64,000 bases of DNA from Gordonia polyisoprenivorans NBRC 16320 = JCM 10675 (GTDB lineage Bacteria > Actinomycetota > Actinomycetes > Mycobacteriales > Mycobacteriaceae): the NCBI RefSeq assembly GCF_000241325.1, contig NZ_BAEI01000031.1, positions 124,001-188,000 on the forward strand, in the 5' to 3' direction. The notes under the pieces were generated by a model, which did not search any database, was not told the DNA's origin, and was given only the letters and a program-made list of their open reading frames with translations. Shown here piece after piece: positions 13,692 through 24,006 of this stretch. Each line of letters starts with the position of its first letter. Position 1 is the stretch's first letter. The position numbers and the translations under genes are program-made.

Positions 13692-13904
13692 TCACCCCGC
13701 CGAGACACGCGCGGACTGCCCGCCCAATTCGACGACGTCGCCGACGACGAGCTGACGACCGCGTCGGGTCTCCACGTCACCGTTGACACAGACCAATCCG
13801 TCGGCGATGACCTCCTTGGCCTCCGCACCGGAGTCGATGAGGTTGGCCAGCTTCAGGAACTGGCCGAGCCGGATGACCTGATCACTGATCGCGACGTCGA
13901 ACAC
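13692..13904 (-). CDS. YbcJ-like S4-domain RNA-binding protein
   Basis: 70 residues from GTG 13904, which has an AGGATGG ribosome-binding site and gives exactly the length of E. coli YbcJ. It is nearly all one S4 domain: [22 protein letters not shown] forms the two RNA-contact helices, then [18 protein letters not shown] and the VGDVVEL loop. An in-frame ATG at 13970 would lengthen it, but that would start inside the lysX start codon. The family is thought to bind structured RNA, perhaps rRNA; its exact role is unknown. It is divergent from lysX with only 64 bp between starts. Confidence 0.85.
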   Translation of the reverse strand: MFDVAISDQVIRLGQFLKLANLIDSGAEAKEVIADGLVCVNGDVETRRGRQLVVGDVVELGGQSARVSAG

Positions 13905-13968
13905 ACCGCCATCCTGGCAGACGGCAAGCGTTCCCGGCGAGCCGAACCGCGCACTAAGGTTGTCTGTC

Positions 13969-16900
13969 ATGGCGGTCGAGACCGGAGTGCAGCAGGCCCC
14001 CGACGACGAGAAGCAGCACGGATCGGTGCCGCCGGATCGGACAGCGGCCGAACGCCGTTCGGCTGATCTGCTCGACCAGATCCGGCATCCACGGGGTTTC
14101 GGGCACAACGCGCCGCGGATCGCCGGCACCGTGGTGGGCGTCATGGCGGCAATTGCGTTGGCGTCGAGCGTTTTTCCGTTCTTCCGGCATTGGATTCACG
14201 TTCCTCGTGACTACGTCGACAACTACATCGTCGCGATGCCGGAGACGAGCTTCGCATGGGCTTATGTGCTGGCATTGGTGGCGATCGCACTCGCCGCCCG
14301 CAAACGCATCGCCTGGTGGATCTGCGTCATCCTGCTGGTGCTGTTCATGCTCACCAACGCACTGCTCCTGATCCCGGCGATCGGCTCCGATCTGGACATG
14401 ACCCGCACCGAGCGGATCAACACCGGGATCGGGCTGGCGATACAGGTGGCCATCCTCTTCTTCCTGGTTCTCACGTTCCGGCAGTTCTACACCCGGGTCC
14501 GCCGCGCCGCGTTGCTGCGTGCGCTCGGTGTGCTGATCACCGGGCTGGTTGTTGCCACCATGCTGGGCTGGGGTCTGGTGGTGCTGGTACCCGGCAGCCT
14601 GGAGTCGGGGGAGCGTCTGCCGTATGCGTTCAACCGCGTCGTCGCCTTCGCGACCATCGATCAGCGCACCTTCGACGGCCACCACACCCATCCGTGGATC
14701 AACGGGCTGCTGGGACTGTTCGGGGCTCTGGCCCTGATCGCCGCCGCGATCGTGCTGTTCCGGTCTCAGCGGCTCAAGTCGCTGATCACCGCGGAGGACG
14801 AACGACTGATCCGCGCGCTCATCGACCGGTTCGGCGACGACGACTCGCTGGCCTACTTCTCCACCCGCCGCGACAAGGCCGTGGTGTTCTCGCTCGACGG
14901 TCGGGCGGCGATCACCTATCGCGTCGAACTCGGCGTCGGACTGGCCGGCGGTGATCCGATCGGCGACCCGGACTCGTGGTCTGGGGCGATCGCGGAGTTC
15001 CTGACGCTGTGCGAGCGGTACGGCTGGCATCCGGCGGCGATGGGCGCCAGCGAGCGCGGCGCCGAGGCATACGACGCGGCGGGCTTCGGCACGCTCAACA
15101 TCGGTGACGAGGCGATCATCCACACCCGCGACTTCACGCTGTCGGGACCGGCGATGAAGAGTGTGCGCCAGGCGGTCACCCGTAACCGGCGGGCCGGGGT
15201 CACCGTACGAATCCGACGGCACAGCGAATTGTCGGACGCACAGATGGCCGAGGCGATCGCCCGCGCCGACGCGTGGCGCGACACCGACGAGGAACGCGGC
15301 TTCGCGATGGCACTCTCGCGACTCGGCGACCCCGCCGATGGCAACTGCCTGCTTGTCGAGGCGATCCAGAACGAGGGCACCGACGACGAGAAGGTCATCG
15401 GCTTGCTGTCCTTCGTCCCGTGGGGTCGGCGTGGGGTCTCGCTCGACCTCATGCGCCGCGACCGCAACGGCGTCAACGGCGTGGTGGAGACGATGGTCGT
15501 CGAGCTGTGTCAGCGTGCCGAACAGGTCGGCGTCACCGACATCTCCCTGAATTTCGCGACGTTTCGCGCCTTCTTCGAGCATGGCGGGCAGATCGGTGCC
15601 GGACCGGTGATGCGGGCGAGTTACTCGGCGTTGATGTTCGGCTCCCGGTTCTTCCAGATGGAGTCGCTCTATCGCTCCAACGCGAAGTACCTGCCGGATT
15701 GGCAGCCGCGGTACCTGTGCTTCGAGGACGCCCGGATGCTCCCGCGTGCCGGGCTGGCGAGCATCGTCACCGAGGGTTTCGTGCGGCTGCCGCGCTTCGG
15801 CCGCAAGGAACAGTACGAAGCCGGCGAGCCGTCGGTGCCGCAGGGAGTCGACGTCGACGCGCTCGTCGCGCAGTTCGCCGAGGAGGCCGATCAGCAGGCG
15901 GTCTCCGTGCATCGGCCCGAGCAGGTCCGGGTTCGGATGGCCAAGCTCGATCGGCTCATCGCCGAGGGCTTCGACCCGTACCCGCCGGCCGACGCGCCCA
16001 CCCACACCATCGCCGCGGCCCGGGAACTACCGCAGGGCACCCAGGTCACCATCGCCGGCCGCATCACCCGGTTGCGCGACTTCGGCAAAGTGATCTTCGC
16101 CGACCTCCACGACTGGTCGGGGCAGGTGCAGTTGCTCATCGAGGATTCCCGGATCATTCCGGGCACACCGGATTTCGGCTCCGATGTGGACCTCGGCGAT
16201 CTCGTCGAGGTGCGTGGCATGCTCGGCGAGAGCCGCAAGGGCGAGTTGTCGGTGCTGATCGACGCGTGGCGGATCAACGGCAAATGCCTGCGTCCGCTGC
16301 CCGACAAGTGGGCCGGTCTGACCGACCCGGAAGCCCGTGTGCGCCAACGCTATCTGGACCTGGCGACCAACGCCCGCAGCCGGGACCTGCTCAAGACCCG
16401 CAGCGTCGTCGTCAAAGCGCTGCGCGACTTCCTCGCCACCCGGGATTTCCTGGAGGTGGAGACGCCGATCCTGCAGCGAATCCACGGCGGCGCCAACGCC
16501 ACCCCGTTCCAGACGCACATCAACGCCTACAACCTCGACCTCTATCTGCGTATCGCACCCGAGCTGTACCTCAAGCGGCTCTGCGTCGGCGGGGTGGAGA
16601 AGGTCTACGAGATCGGGCGGAACTTCCGCAACGAGGGCGTCGACTTCAGCCACAACCCCGAGTTCACCAGCCTCGAAGCCTATGAGGCGCATAGTGATTA
16701 CCTGAAGATGCTGGATCTGACCCGCGAGATGATCCAGTTCGCCGCGACCGCGGCGCACGGTGAGCCGGTGATCTACCGGACCGGTGACGACGGCACCGTC
16801 GAGCGCATCGACATCTCCGGTGACTGGCCGGTCAAGACCGTGCACGAGGTGGTCTCCGAGGGTGCCGGTGAGGAGGTCACGCCGGAGACGAGCGCCGAGG

Positions 16901-17370
16901 ACCTGCGTCGGATCTGTGATCGGCTGGAGATCGCACACCGCCCCGACTGGGACGCGGGGGCGCTGGTGCTCGAACTGTATGAGCACCTCGGTGAGGACCG
17001 CACGACGTTCCCGACGTTCTACATCGACTTCCCCACGTCGACCTCGCCGCTCACCCGTGCCCACCGCAGCCGCGCGGGTGTCGCCGAACGGTGGGATCTC
17101 GTCGCCTGGGGCGTCGAGCTCGGCACCGCCTACACCGAGCTCACCGATCCGGTCGAACAACGCAAACGGCTGACGGCGCAATCGATCCTGGCCGCCGACG
17201 GTGATCCGGAGGCGATGGAACTCGACGAGGACTTCCTCGAGGCCCTCGAATACGCGATGCCGCCCACCGGCGGACTCGGCGTCGGCGTCGACCGCGTCGT
17301 CATGCTGATCACCGGTCAGTCGATCCGCGAATCGCTGCCGTTCCCGTTGGTCAAGCCCGACGAGGGATAA
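13969..17370 (+). CDS. lysX: Bifunctional lysylphosphatidylglycerol synthase / lysyl-tRNA synthetase
   Basis: 1133 residues. It charges a tRNA with lysine and moves that lysine onto phosphatidylglycerol, lowering membrane charge and giving resistance to cationic peptides. The N-terminal ~270 residues hold six or seven membrane segments. Residues ~280-600 are the DUF2156/MprF-type transferase ([18 protein letters not shown]). Next come an OB-fold anticodon domain ([20 protein letters not shown]) and a class II synthetase core with motif 2 in [15 protein letters not shown] and motif 3 in [13 protein letters not shown]. This three-part fusion is characteristic of mycobacteria and relatives; M. 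tuberculosis LysX (Rv1640c) is the model. Its downstream region carries the six-unit 21-bp repeat. Confidence 0.96.
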   Translation: MAVETGVQQAPDDEKQHGSVPPDRTAAERRSADLLDQIRHPRGFGHNAPRIAGTVVGVMAAIALASSVFPFFRHWIHVPRDYVDNYIVAMPETSFAWAYVLALVAIALAARKRIAWWICVILLVLFMLTNALLLIPAIGSDLDMTRTERINTGIGLAIQVAILFFLVLTFRQFYTRVRRAALLRALGVLITGLVVATMLGWGLVVLVPGSLESGERLPYAFNRVVAFATIDQRTFDGHHTHPWINGLLGLFGALALIAAAIVLFRSQRLKSLITAEDERLIRALIDRFGDDDSLAYFSTRRDKAVVFSLDGRAAITYRVELGVGLAGGDPIGDPDSWSGAIAEFLTLCERYGWHPAAMGASERGAEAYDAAGFGTLNIGDEAIIHTRDFTLSGPAMKSVRQAVTRNRRAGVTVRIRRHSELSDAQMAEAIARADAWRDTDEERGFAMALSRLGDPADGNCLLVEAIQNEGTDDEKVIGLLSFVPWGRRGVSLDLMRRDRNGVNGVVETMVVELCQRAEQVGVTDISLNFATFRAFFEHGGQIGAGPVMRASYSALMFGSRFFQMESLYRSNAKYLPDWQPRYLCFEDARMLPRAGLASIVTEGFVRLPRFGRKEQYEAGEPSVPQGVDVDALVAQFAEEADQQAVSVHRPEQVRVRMAKLDRLIAEGFDPYPPADAPTHTIAAARELPQGTQVTIAGRITRLRDFGKVIFADLHDWSGQVQLLIEDSRIIPGTPDFGSDVDLGDLVEVRGMLGESRKGELSVLIDAWRINGKCLRPLPDKWAGLTDPEARVRQRYLDLATNARSRDLLKTRSVVVKALRDFLATRDFLEVETPILQRIHGGANATPFQTHINAYNLDLYLRIAPELYLKRLCVGGVEKVYEIGRNFRNEGVDFSHNPEFTSLEAYEAHSDYLKMLDLTREMIQFAATAAHGEPVIYRTGDDGTVERIDISGDWPVKTVHEVVSEGAGEEVTPETSAEDLRRICDRLEIAHRPDWDAGALVLELYEHLGEDRTTFPTFYIDFPTSTSPLTRAHRSRAGVAERWDLVAWGVELGTAYTELTDPVEQRKRLTAQSILAADGDPEAMELDEDFLEALEYAMPPTGGLGVGVDRVVMLITGQSIRESLPFPLVKPDEG

Positions 17371-17378
17371 CCGTCGTC

Positions 17379-17504
17379 GACGGCGCCCGGTTTCACGCCG
17401 ACGGCGCTTGTCTCAACGCCGAGAGCGCTCGAGGACGCGTCGCGAAGGCGCTGTCGGCGAGGTGATGGGCGCTGTCGGCGGGTTGGAGGGCGCTGTCGGC
17501 GGAG
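17379..17504. repeat. 21-bp tandem repeat, six units (locus B)
   Basis: Six consecutive 21-bp blocks start directly after the lysX stop. The first two are close to each other (GACGGCGC at the start, ACGCC at the end), the third is divergent, and the last three carry GGCGCTGTCGGCG. The core and the period match locus A at 5321-5383. The array ends 47 bp before the rraA start. Function unknown. Confidence 0.75.
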
Positions 17505-17550
17505 TAGGGGTCATTACCTGTTGGTTGCGGTTACACCTATGCTGGTCGGC

Positions 17551-18036
17551 ATGAGTGAGCTCACCTTCACCCCGACCGCCGACCTGGTCGACGAGATCGG
17601 TGCCGATGTCCGTAGCTGCGACGTCCAGTTCACCCAGTACGGCGGCGTGCGCGAGTTCGTCGGCCGCGTGAGCACCGTGCGCTGCTTCCAGGACAACGCC
17701 CTGCTCAAGTCGGTGCTCGGCGAATCCAACCCGGGGGGTGTCCTCGTCGTCGACGGCGACGCGTCGGTGCACACCGCACTGGTCGGCGATCTGATCGCCG
17801 AACTCGGCCGGTCCAACGGCTGGGCCGGCATCATCGTCAACGGCGCGATCCGCGACGCGAAGACGATCGGCGGGATGGGGATCGGTGTGAAGGCACTGGG
17901 CACCAACCCGCGCAAGTCCACCAAGACCGGTGCAGGTGAGCGCGACGTGCCCATCGACCTCGGCGGCATCACCTTCGTCCCCGGCGACACCCTCTACTCC
18001 GACGACGACGGCATCGTGCTCGTCGCCGCCGTCTGA
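17551..18036 (+). CDS. rraA: RraA-family protein (RNase E inhibitor type)
   Basis: 161 residues from ATG 17551. The whole length matches RraA: an N-terminal [25 protein letters not shown], then the signature [24 protein letters not shown] and a final [16 protein letters not shown]. In E. coli RraA binds RNase E and inhibits it. In actinobacteria the partner is uncertain, and some family members are 4-hydroxy-4-methyl-2-oxoglutarate aldolases; the GA(I)RD segment with its Arg and Asp is shared by both. It was formerly annotated as MenG in mycobacteria. gabD2 follows after 44 bp and may share a transcript. Confidence 0.9.
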   Translation: MSELTFTPTADLVDEIGADVRSCDVQFTQYGGVREFVGRVSTVRCFQDNALLKSVLGESNPGGVLVVDGDASVHTALVGDLIAELGRSNGWAGIIVNGAIRDAKTIGGMGIGVKALGTNPRKSTKTGAGERDVPIDLGGITFVPGDTLYSDDDGIVLVAAV

Positions 18037-18080
18037 CCGTCACACCCACCTCCCGATCGCTGACGAGGAGCGCACAGATC

Positions 18081-19634
18081 ATGGCCCGACCCACTCCCGA
18101 ATACTTCGCCCGTCTCGGTGCGCTCGTCGCCATCGACAACGCCGCCGACCGGCCCACCCGCCCGGTCCTCGAGGCGTTCAGTGGTGTCGAGATGGCCACC
18201 ATCCCGGTCGGGACCGCCGCCGACCTCGAGACCGCCGTGGCCCGCGCCCGCGTCGCCCAGGAGGGCTGGGCCGCGCGCAGCCCGCAGGACCGCGCCAAGG
18301 TCCTCGACAAGTTCTCCAAGCTGGTGCACCGCAACGCGGCGTCGCTGATGGACATCGCGCAGGCCGAGACCGGCAAGGCGCGCGTCTACGCCCAGGAAGA
18401 GGTCATCGACGTCGCGCTGACCGCGCGGCACTACGCCACCGCGGGCCCCAAGATGCTCGCCGACCGCAAGGTCAAGGGCATCATCCCGGGCGCGACGAGT
18501 GTGCGGGTGCGATATCAGCCCAAGGGTGTCGTCGGCGTGATCAGCCCGTGGAACTATCCGCTGACCCTCGCGGTCTCCGACGCGGTGGCCGCGCTGCTCG
18601 CCGGCAACGGTGTGGTCATCAAACCCGACAGCCAGACCCCGTACTGTGCGCTGGCGCTGGCCGAACTGCTCTACGAGGCGGGCCTGCCGGCCGAGTTGTT
18701 CGCTGTTGTACCGGGACCGGGAAGTGTTGTCGGACAAGCGATCGTCGCCACCACCGACTACGTCATGTTCACCGGCTCGTCGGCGACCGGCGCCACGCTC
18801 GCCGAGCAGGCCGGCCGACGTCTGATCGGCTTCTCCGCCGAACTGGGCGGCAAGAACCCGATGATCGTCACCGCGGGCGCCGACATCGACCGCGCCGTCG
18901 AGGGCGCCGCCCGCGCCTGCTACTCGAACTCCGGGCAGTTGTGCATCTCCATCGAGCGCCTCTACGTCGACGCGATCATCGCCGACGAGTTCATCGAGAA
19001 GTTCGGTGCATTCGTCCGCGGCATGCGCCTGGGCGCCACCTACGATTTCAGTGCCGACATGGGCTCGCTCGCCTCAGCCGCCCAGGTCGACACCGCCCAG
19101 GCACACGTCGACGACGCAGTGGCCAAGGGCGCCACGGTGATCGCGGGCGGCAAGCGCCGCGCCGACCTGGGACCGTTCTTCTTCGAGCCGACCGTGCTCA
19201 CCGGCGTCACCGATGCGATGGAGTGCTTCGCCAACGAGACCTTCGGTCCGGTGGTGTCGGTGTACCCGGTCGACTCGATCGACGAGGCCATCAAACTCGC
19301 CAACGACACCGACTACGGACTCAACGCCAGCGTGTGGGCGGGCAGCAGTGACGAGGCCCAGCGGATCGCCGAGAAGCTGCGGGCCGGCACGGTCAACATC
19401 AACGAGGGCTATGCCGCGGCGTGGGCGTCGACGGCAGCCCCGATGGGCGGCATGGGCATCTCCGGCGTCGGGCGCCGGCACGGCGAGGAGGGCCTGCTCA
19501 AATACACCGAGCCGCAGACGATCGCCGAGCAGCGGTTCATCGGCATCGATCGCGCACCCGGCATCCCGCAGGGCCTCTACCGCGCGGCGACGCCGTTCGC
19601 GATGCGCGCCCTGAAGTATCTGCCCGGTCGCTGA
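18081..19634 (+). CDS. gabD2: Succinate-semialdehyde dehydrogenase
   Basis: 517 residues, the length of M. tuberculosis GabD2 (Rv1731), and similar throughout as I recall it. It oxidises succinic semialdehyde to succinate with NAD(P)+, feeding the TCA cycle from GABA or 2-oxoglutarate. Catalytic Cys288 lies in NSGQLCIS and the general base Glu254 in ELGGKNPM. The nucleotide-binding FTGSSATGATL and the SPWNYPL motif of aldehyde dehydrogenases are present. Its place shortly downstream of rraA suggests co-transcription, although the two have no obvious shared role. Confidence 0.92.
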   Translation: MARPTPEYFARLGALVAIDNAADRPTRPVLEAFSGVEMATIPVGTAADLETAVARARVAQEGWAARSPQDRAKVLDKFSKLVHRNAASLMDIAQAETGKARVYAQEEVIDVALTARHYATAGPKMLADRKVKGIIPGATSVRVRYQPKGVVGVISPWNYPLTLAVSDAVAALLAGNGVVIKPDSQTPYCALALAELLYEAGLPAELFAVVPGPGSVVGQAIVATTDYVMFTGSSATGATLAEQAGRRLIGFSAELGGKNPMIVTAGADIDRAVEGAARACYSNSGQLCISIERLYVDAIIADEFIEKFGAFVRGMRLGATYDFSADMGSLASAAQVDTAQAHVDDAVAKGATVIAGGKRRADLGPFFFEPTVLTGVTDAMECFANETFGPVVSVYPVDSIDEAIKLANDTDYGLNASVWAGSSDEAQRIAEKLRAGTVNINEGYAAAWASTAAPMGGMGISGVGRRHGEEGLLKYTEPQTIAEQRFIGIDRAPGIPQGLYRAATPFAMRALKYLPGR

Positions 19635-19716
19635 TCGGATTCTCAAGCACTCGAACACCCGGGGTTCCGGCCCCTCCCGGGCCTGAAATCCCCTGATCAG
19701 CCGACACGCACACGGC

Positions 19717-20934
19717 GTGCCAATCCGGTTGGATGCAAGAGTGTTCGCGAGTGTGCGCCGACGTTCCGGCGTCTGGCTGGTCGTGGTGATCGGGGTCGTC
19801 GTCGGAGTGGTGGCGGCGTCGTCGGCATCGTCGACGACGGTTGCGCCGGTCGCACGGGTGGTGCCCGGGCCGGTTGCCGCGCCGCCGATGCCCCGTGCCC
19901 AGCAGCTCGTCCTGAGTTTCACCGGTGACAACATCCTGGGCACCGACGACAAGTTCTCCACGGCGACGTCGTTGCCGACGGTGTGGGCGGACAACGGGCG
20001 GCGGCCGGACTACTTCTTCCAGAACGTCAAGGCGCTGTTCGATGCGGACGATCTGACCGTCGCCAACTTCGAGGTGGCGCTCACGCGCCGCGGCACGCAG
20101 CGCTACAAGGGGGAGGGCGAGGTCTATCACTTCCACGGTGATCCGGCGCTCGCGGCGACGTTGCCCGCGGGCGGGATCGACGTGGTGACCGTCGCCAACA
20201 ATCACACCTTCGATTACGGCCAGGTCGGTTTCGATGACACACTCGCCGCGCTCCGGGGTGTCGGCGTGGAGTACTTCGGCACCGGTGACGAGAGCGAGGG
20301 GTCGGGGTACGACCTGGACAACCTGACCACGATCAAGGGCGTGAGGTTCGGCTTCGTCGGATACCAGGCGTGGACCGACAGCGCACAGATGCGTCGAAAA
20401 CTGGTGTCGGACATCAAATCCCTGCGAGCCCGCGGCGCCGACGTGGTGATCCCGTTCATGCACTGGGGCATCGAGAGCGAACACGAACCGTACGGTGTGC
20501 AGACCGAGCTCGCCCATCTCGCGATCGACGCGGGCGCCGACCTCGTCGTCGGAACCCATCCCCATGTCATCCAGTCCATGGAGATCTATCGGGGCAAGCT
20601 GATTGCATACTCGTTCGGCAACTTCGCCTTCGGTGGCAACAGCAACCCCACCGACAAACGCACCTTCATCCTGCAAACCCGCTTCGACATGGCCGGTACC
20701 GCGGTGCGCGGTGTCGATTTCCGGGTGATCCCGACGCGGGTGTCACGTACGGAGTCCTACAACGACTACGTCCCGACGCCGTATCCGCAGGCGCAGGCGG
20801 CGCAGGTCCTGACGTTCATCAACGGGCTCTCCCCGACGCTGAACGGCCGCGCCGCCAATGCGTTCGTGCCGGTGAACCCGAACAATGTCCCGACGACCCC
20901 GACACGGCCGGGTGGGGTGGGCGGACCGGGCTGA
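19717..20934 (+). CDS. CapA-family (poly-gamma-glutamate-synthesis-like) exported phosphoesterase-fold protein
   Basis: 405 residues from GTG 19717; an in-frame GTG at 19741, preceded by GGATG, is an equally good start. An N-terminal hydrophobic segment (residues ~17-38) acts as a signal anchor. The rest is the PGA_cap/CapA domain: FTGDNILGTDDK, NFEVALTRRG, NNHTFDYG, HWGIESEHEP and GTHPHVIQSME. These supply the metal-binding Asp, Asn and His residues of calcineurin-like enzymes. The C terminus is Pro/Thr-rich. CapA proteins take part in capsule polymer synthesis or anchoring, but no capBC partners are nearby, so the real substrate is unknown. It is convergent, with 3 bp spacing, with the Rv1733c-like gene. 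Confidence 0.88.
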   Translation: MPIRLDARVFASVRRRSGVWLVVVIGVVVGVVAASSASSTTVAPVARVVPGPVAAPPMPRAQQLVLSFTGDNILGTDDKFSTATSLPTVWADNGRRPDYFFQNVKALFDADDLTVANFEVALTRRGTQRYKGEGEVYHFHGDPALAATLPAGGIDVVTVANNHTFDYGQVGFDDTLAALRGVGVEYFGTGDESEGSGYDLDNLTTIKGVRFGFVGYQAWTDSAQMRRKLVSDIKSLRARGADVVIPFMHWGIESEHEPYGVQTELAHLAIDAGADLVVGTHPHVIQSMEIYRGKLIAYSFGNFAFGGNSNPTDKRTFILQTRFDMAGTAVRGVDFRVIPTRVSRTESYNDYVPTPYPQAQAAQVLTFINGLSPTLNGRAANAFVPVNPNNVPTTPTRPGGVGGPG

Positions 20935-20937
20935 GGG

Positions 20938-21504
20938 TCAGCGAGACGCCCAGCCGTTGGCGTTGCCCGCCTGCGACCACTCACGGTCCCACAAAACGTC
21001 GTGGATGCGCGCGACCCGGCGTCGAACCAGGGTGACCCCACTCATCACCAGCGCGAACATCGCACACCAGGCCAGTACACCCACCCAGACCGCACCCAGA
21101 ACGCGTTCGGTGGGGCCGGGGTGATCCTGGAGCCGGGTGCCGTCCGCGGTGGTCCATGCGGGGGTGGTGGAGCCGTCCTTGGTGCCGCGGGGCACCGACG
21201 TCGAATCGGTGTGCACGCCCGAGGAATTGCGCCACGAGACGGTGGCGGTGGTCTCGACGGCGGTCGGATCCGAATCGGAGACGCTGACGACCGTGGCGGA
21301 GATGGGGATCGCGGCGTCGGCGCGGTCGGTGACCGAGCGATAGGTGGCATCGGCCGCCCACACGCTCAGTGGGATCGCCAGGAGAAGGATGACGACGGAT
21401 GCGACGACCGCGGCGGCGATCATCCGATCGCCGCGTCGCATCAACGGATTGTGGGACCACGGTAGATACGCGGCCCTCCGCCGATACGACATCCGGTTGT
21501 CCAT
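20938..21504 (-). CDS. Rv1733c-family transmembrane protein
   Basis: 188 residues from ATG 21504, chosen because GAGGT lies five bases upstream. Another ATG sits directly before it. The architecture matches the Rv1733c family of mycobacteria, whose founding member belongs to the dormancy regulon: an N-terminal RRRAAYLPWSHNPLMRRGDR, a membrane helix, an extracytoplasmic domain of about 100 residues with the DxTxVxWR-like strand (TATVSWRNSSG), and a second membrane helix before a basic tail. Function is unknown. In M. tuberculosis Rv1731 (gabD2) and Rv1733c are also close together, so this neighbourhood looks conserved. Confidence 0.85.
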   Translation of the reverse strand: MDNRMSYRRRAAYLPWSHNPLMRRGDRMIAAAVVASVVILLLAIPLSVWAADATYRSVTDRADAAIPISATVVSVSDSDPTAVETTATVSWRNSSGVHTDSTSVPRGTKDGSTTPAWTTADGTRLQDHPGPTERVLGAVWVGVLAWCAMFALVMSGVTLVRRRVARIHDVLWDREWSQAGNANGWASR

Positions 21505-21804
21505 CATTACCTCGCGATCGCGAACACATTCACCTTCCACAATTCGCTTCGGTAACGGTTTTGACAAACGCGAAAGCCCAGGTAACGACGAAGTGTGAGC
21601 AACCCAACACCGCTCGCATGCTCACAGGCTTCTCCCAGTCGTCGTCCAGTCGGGGTGGAGAACCGGACATCATTCTTGAACCCGATGCAGTGCGCTGCCA
21701 TGAACGAGGCCAGTGCACTGGCGGGGCGGATCGCCCGGCGTACGTCCACCCGGCAACACACGCAGTGAGCAACGGCGAGACGTGAAGGTCTCGCGACAGG
21801 AGGA

Positions 21805-23904
21805 ATGATGACCGCAATTCTGGATCGGCCGAGTTCGTCGCCGCCATCCGACGACGCCGCCCCACCGAGCCATCGGCGCACCGGGCGACCGATGCCGTGG
21901 AGCAAGCTGAGCCTGACCGGCTTGCTGACCATCACCGGAGTTCTCTATCTGTGGAACCTCTCGGCCAGCGGCTACGCCAACACCTTCTACGCCGCGGCCG
22001 CCTGGGCCGGGTCGCAGAGCTGGCGTGCCTGGTTCTTCGGCGCGCTGGATCCGTCGAGCTTCATCACCGTCGACAAGCCGCCGGCCTCGCTATGGGTCAC
22101 CGGGTTGTCGGTGCGGATCTTCGGGATGAACTCCTGGGCGGTGCTCGCGCCGCAGGCGATCATGGGCGTCGCGTCGGTCGCGTTGATGTACGCGACGATG
22201 CGCCGTGTCATCGCCGATCCCCGCCAGGGCACCGCGGCCGGCCTCATCGCCGGCGCCGTGCTGGCGTTCACCCCGGCGGCCGCCCTGATGTTCCGCTTCA
22301 ACAACCCCGACGCGCTGCTGGTGCTGTTGATGGTGGCCGCGGCCTACTGCACGGCGCGGGCGATCGCGACCAACTCTGGCCGCTGGCTGGCCCTGGTGGG
22401 TGTCGCGCTGGGCTTCGCGTTCCTCACCAAGATGATGCAGGGCCTGCTGGTGCTGCCGGCATTCGCGCTGGCCTACCTGCTGTTCGCGAACAACGGCTGG
22501 CTCAAGCGGATCGGGCAGTTGCTGCTCGCAGCGGTGGCGCTGGTGGTGTCGGCGGGCTGGTTCGTGCTGGTCACGATCCTCGTCCCGGCGAGCTCGCGGC
22601 CCTACATCGGGGGCTCCACCGACAACTCGTTCATGAATCTGGTGCTCGGCTACAACGGGCTGGGTCGCATCAGTGGCGGTAACGGCCCGGGCGGTGGCGG
22701 TGGTCCCGGTGGCGGGCAGGCCGGCGGCTCCTTCGGCGGTTCGACGGGTCTGAATCGACTGTTCGGCTCGGAGATGGGCAACGAGATCTCCTGGCTGTTG
22801 CCGGTGGCGCTGTTCGTGGTGGCCTTCGGGGTGTACCTGATGATCCGCAGCTTCCCGATCTTCAACTACCGCAACGGTGTTGACCGCGTCGAGTCCGGCG
22901 CCATCGTCACCTGGGGTGGCTGGCTGCTGGTGACCGGGATGATCTTCAGCTACATGAGCGGCACCATCCACCCGTACTACACGGTGGCGCTGGCCCCGGC
23001 GATCGGCGCGCTCGTCGGTCTGGGATCGGTGTTCGCGTGGCGTCGGCGGGCGCACTGGGACGGACGAATCGCGATGGCCGCCATGATCGGGCTGGCCGCA
23101 TGGTGGGCCATCGTGCTGCTCAATCGCAACGACTGGGGTCCGGTGTGGTGCCGATGGCTGATCGGTGTGGTGGCCGTCGTCGCCGTGATCGGTGTGATAG
23201 CCGGAAGCGTGCTGGGCCTGAAGAAGGTCGTGGCCGCCTCGGTGCTGGCGGGTTCACTCGCCGGATTCGGTGGTACCGCAGCCTTTTCGATCGCGACCGC
23301 GACCACCGCACACAGCGGGTCGATCCCGACCGCGGTGCAGACCTCCTCGGCCGGTGGCGGCATGGGCGGACCCGGTGGCATGGGCGGCTTCGGTGGCTTC
23401 GGCGGACGAGGTGGGCAGCACGGGTCGACGCAGGGTACCCAGGGAACCCCGCCGTCGGGGACCACGTCCCACAACGGTTCGACCCAGAACGGTTCGGCCC
23501 AAACCGGTTCGGCCCAGAACGGTTCGGCCCAGAACGGTTCGGATCAGCAGGGACGACGTGGCGGTGGCATGGGCGGTTTCGGTGGCGACGTGTCGTCGAA
23601 CAGCGATCTGGTCAAGCTACTGCAGTCCACCAGCACCACCTGGGCGGCGGCGACCAACGGATCGCAGTCGGCGTCGGGGATCGAGATCGCGACCGGCAAA
23701 TCGGTGATGGCCATCGGCGGCTGGAGCAACGACCCCGCGCCCACGCTCGACGAATTCAAGAAGATGGTGTCGGAGGGCAAGATCGCCTACTACATCGGCG
23801 GATCGGGCGGCGGTCCCGGCGGCAATTCGGAGATCTCGACCTGGGTGTCGCAGAACTTCACCGCGATGACCGTCGGCGGGCAGACGGTGTACAAGCTGAT
23901 CTGA
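21805..23904 (+). CDS. ArnT/YkcB-like glycosyltransferase family 39 membrane protein
   Basis: Up to 699 residues. AGGAGG sits one base before ATG 21805 and four before ATG 21808, so the second ATG is the likelier start. It is a GT-C fold enzyme: about 11-12 membrane segments, the lumenal TVDKPPASLW motif near residue 91 that marks ArnT/YkcB enzymes, and FRFNNPDALLVLL. These use a polyprenyl-phosphate sugar donor on the outer face of the membrane. Two low-complexity inserts stand out: a Gly-rich loop (GGNGPGGGGGPGGG) near residue 292 and a Gly- and NGSAQ-rich stretch at ~515-590 before a final soluble domain. Acceptor unknown; a cell-wall glycan or protein is plausible. Confidence 0.88.
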   Translation: MMTAILDRPSSSPPSDDAAPPSHRRTGRPMPWSKLSLTGLLTITGVLYLWNLSASGYANTFYAAAAWAGSQSWRAWFFGALDPSSFITVDKPPASLWVTGLSVRIFGMNSWAVLAPQAIMGVASVALMYATMRRVIADPRQGTAAGLIAGAVLAFTPAAALMFRFNNPDALLVLLMVAAAYCTARAIATNSGRWLALVGVALGFAFLTKMMQGLLVLPAFALAYLLFANNGWLKRIGQLLLAAVALVVSAGWFVLVTILVPASSRPYIGGSTDNSFMNLVLGYNGLGRISGGNGPGGGGGPGGGQAGGSFGGSTGLNRLFGSEMGNEISWLLPVALFVVAFGVYLMIRSFPIFNYRNGVDRVESGAIVTWGGWLLVTGMIFSYMSGTIHPYYTVALAPAIGALVGLGSVFAWRRRAHWDGRIAMAAMIGLAAWWAIVLLNRNDWGPVWCRWLIGVVAVVAVIGVIAGSVLGLKKVVAASVLAGSLAGFGGTAAFSIATATTAHSGSIPTAVQTSSAGGGMGGPGGMGGFGGFGGRGGQHGSTQGTQGTPPSGTTSHNGSTQNGSAQTGSAQNGSAQNGSDQQGRRGGGMGGFGGDVSSNSDLVKLLQSTSTTWAAATNGSQSASGIEIATGKSVMAIGGWSNDPAPTLDEFKKMVSEGKIAYYIGGSGGGPGGNSEISTWVSQNFTAMTVGGQTVYKLI
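23473..23547 (+). repeat. In-frame 15-bp tandem repeat, five units
   Basis: Five 15-bp units close to AACGGTTCGGCCCAG inside the glycosyltransferase gene encode an NGSAQ linker between the last membrane helix and the C-terminal soluble domain. The length stays in frame whatever the copy number, so length variation is expected. Confidence 0.85.
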
Positions 23905-23948
23905 TCCCCTCGGTCTGATCACGCCCGCCAGACCACGCCCGCCAGACC

Positions 23949-23983
23949 ACGGCAGCCGCGACCGAATCGGTCGCGGCTGCCGT
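23949..23983. terminator. Bidirectional terminator-type hairpin
   Basis: A perfect 17-bp inverted repeat (ACGGCAGCCGCGACCGA and its complement) with a one-base centre. It lies between the convergent glycosyltransferase and DUF3224 genes. It has no U tract, but its strength and position fit a two-way terminator. Confidence 0.75.
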
Positions 23984-24006
23984 GCTGGTGGGCCCGGGTG
24001 GATTGC

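Noticed and set aside
17379..17504. CRISPR-like array after lysX
   Set aside because: Units are 21 bp back to back with no spacers and no cas genes nearby, so it is a tandem repeat and not a CRISPR array.
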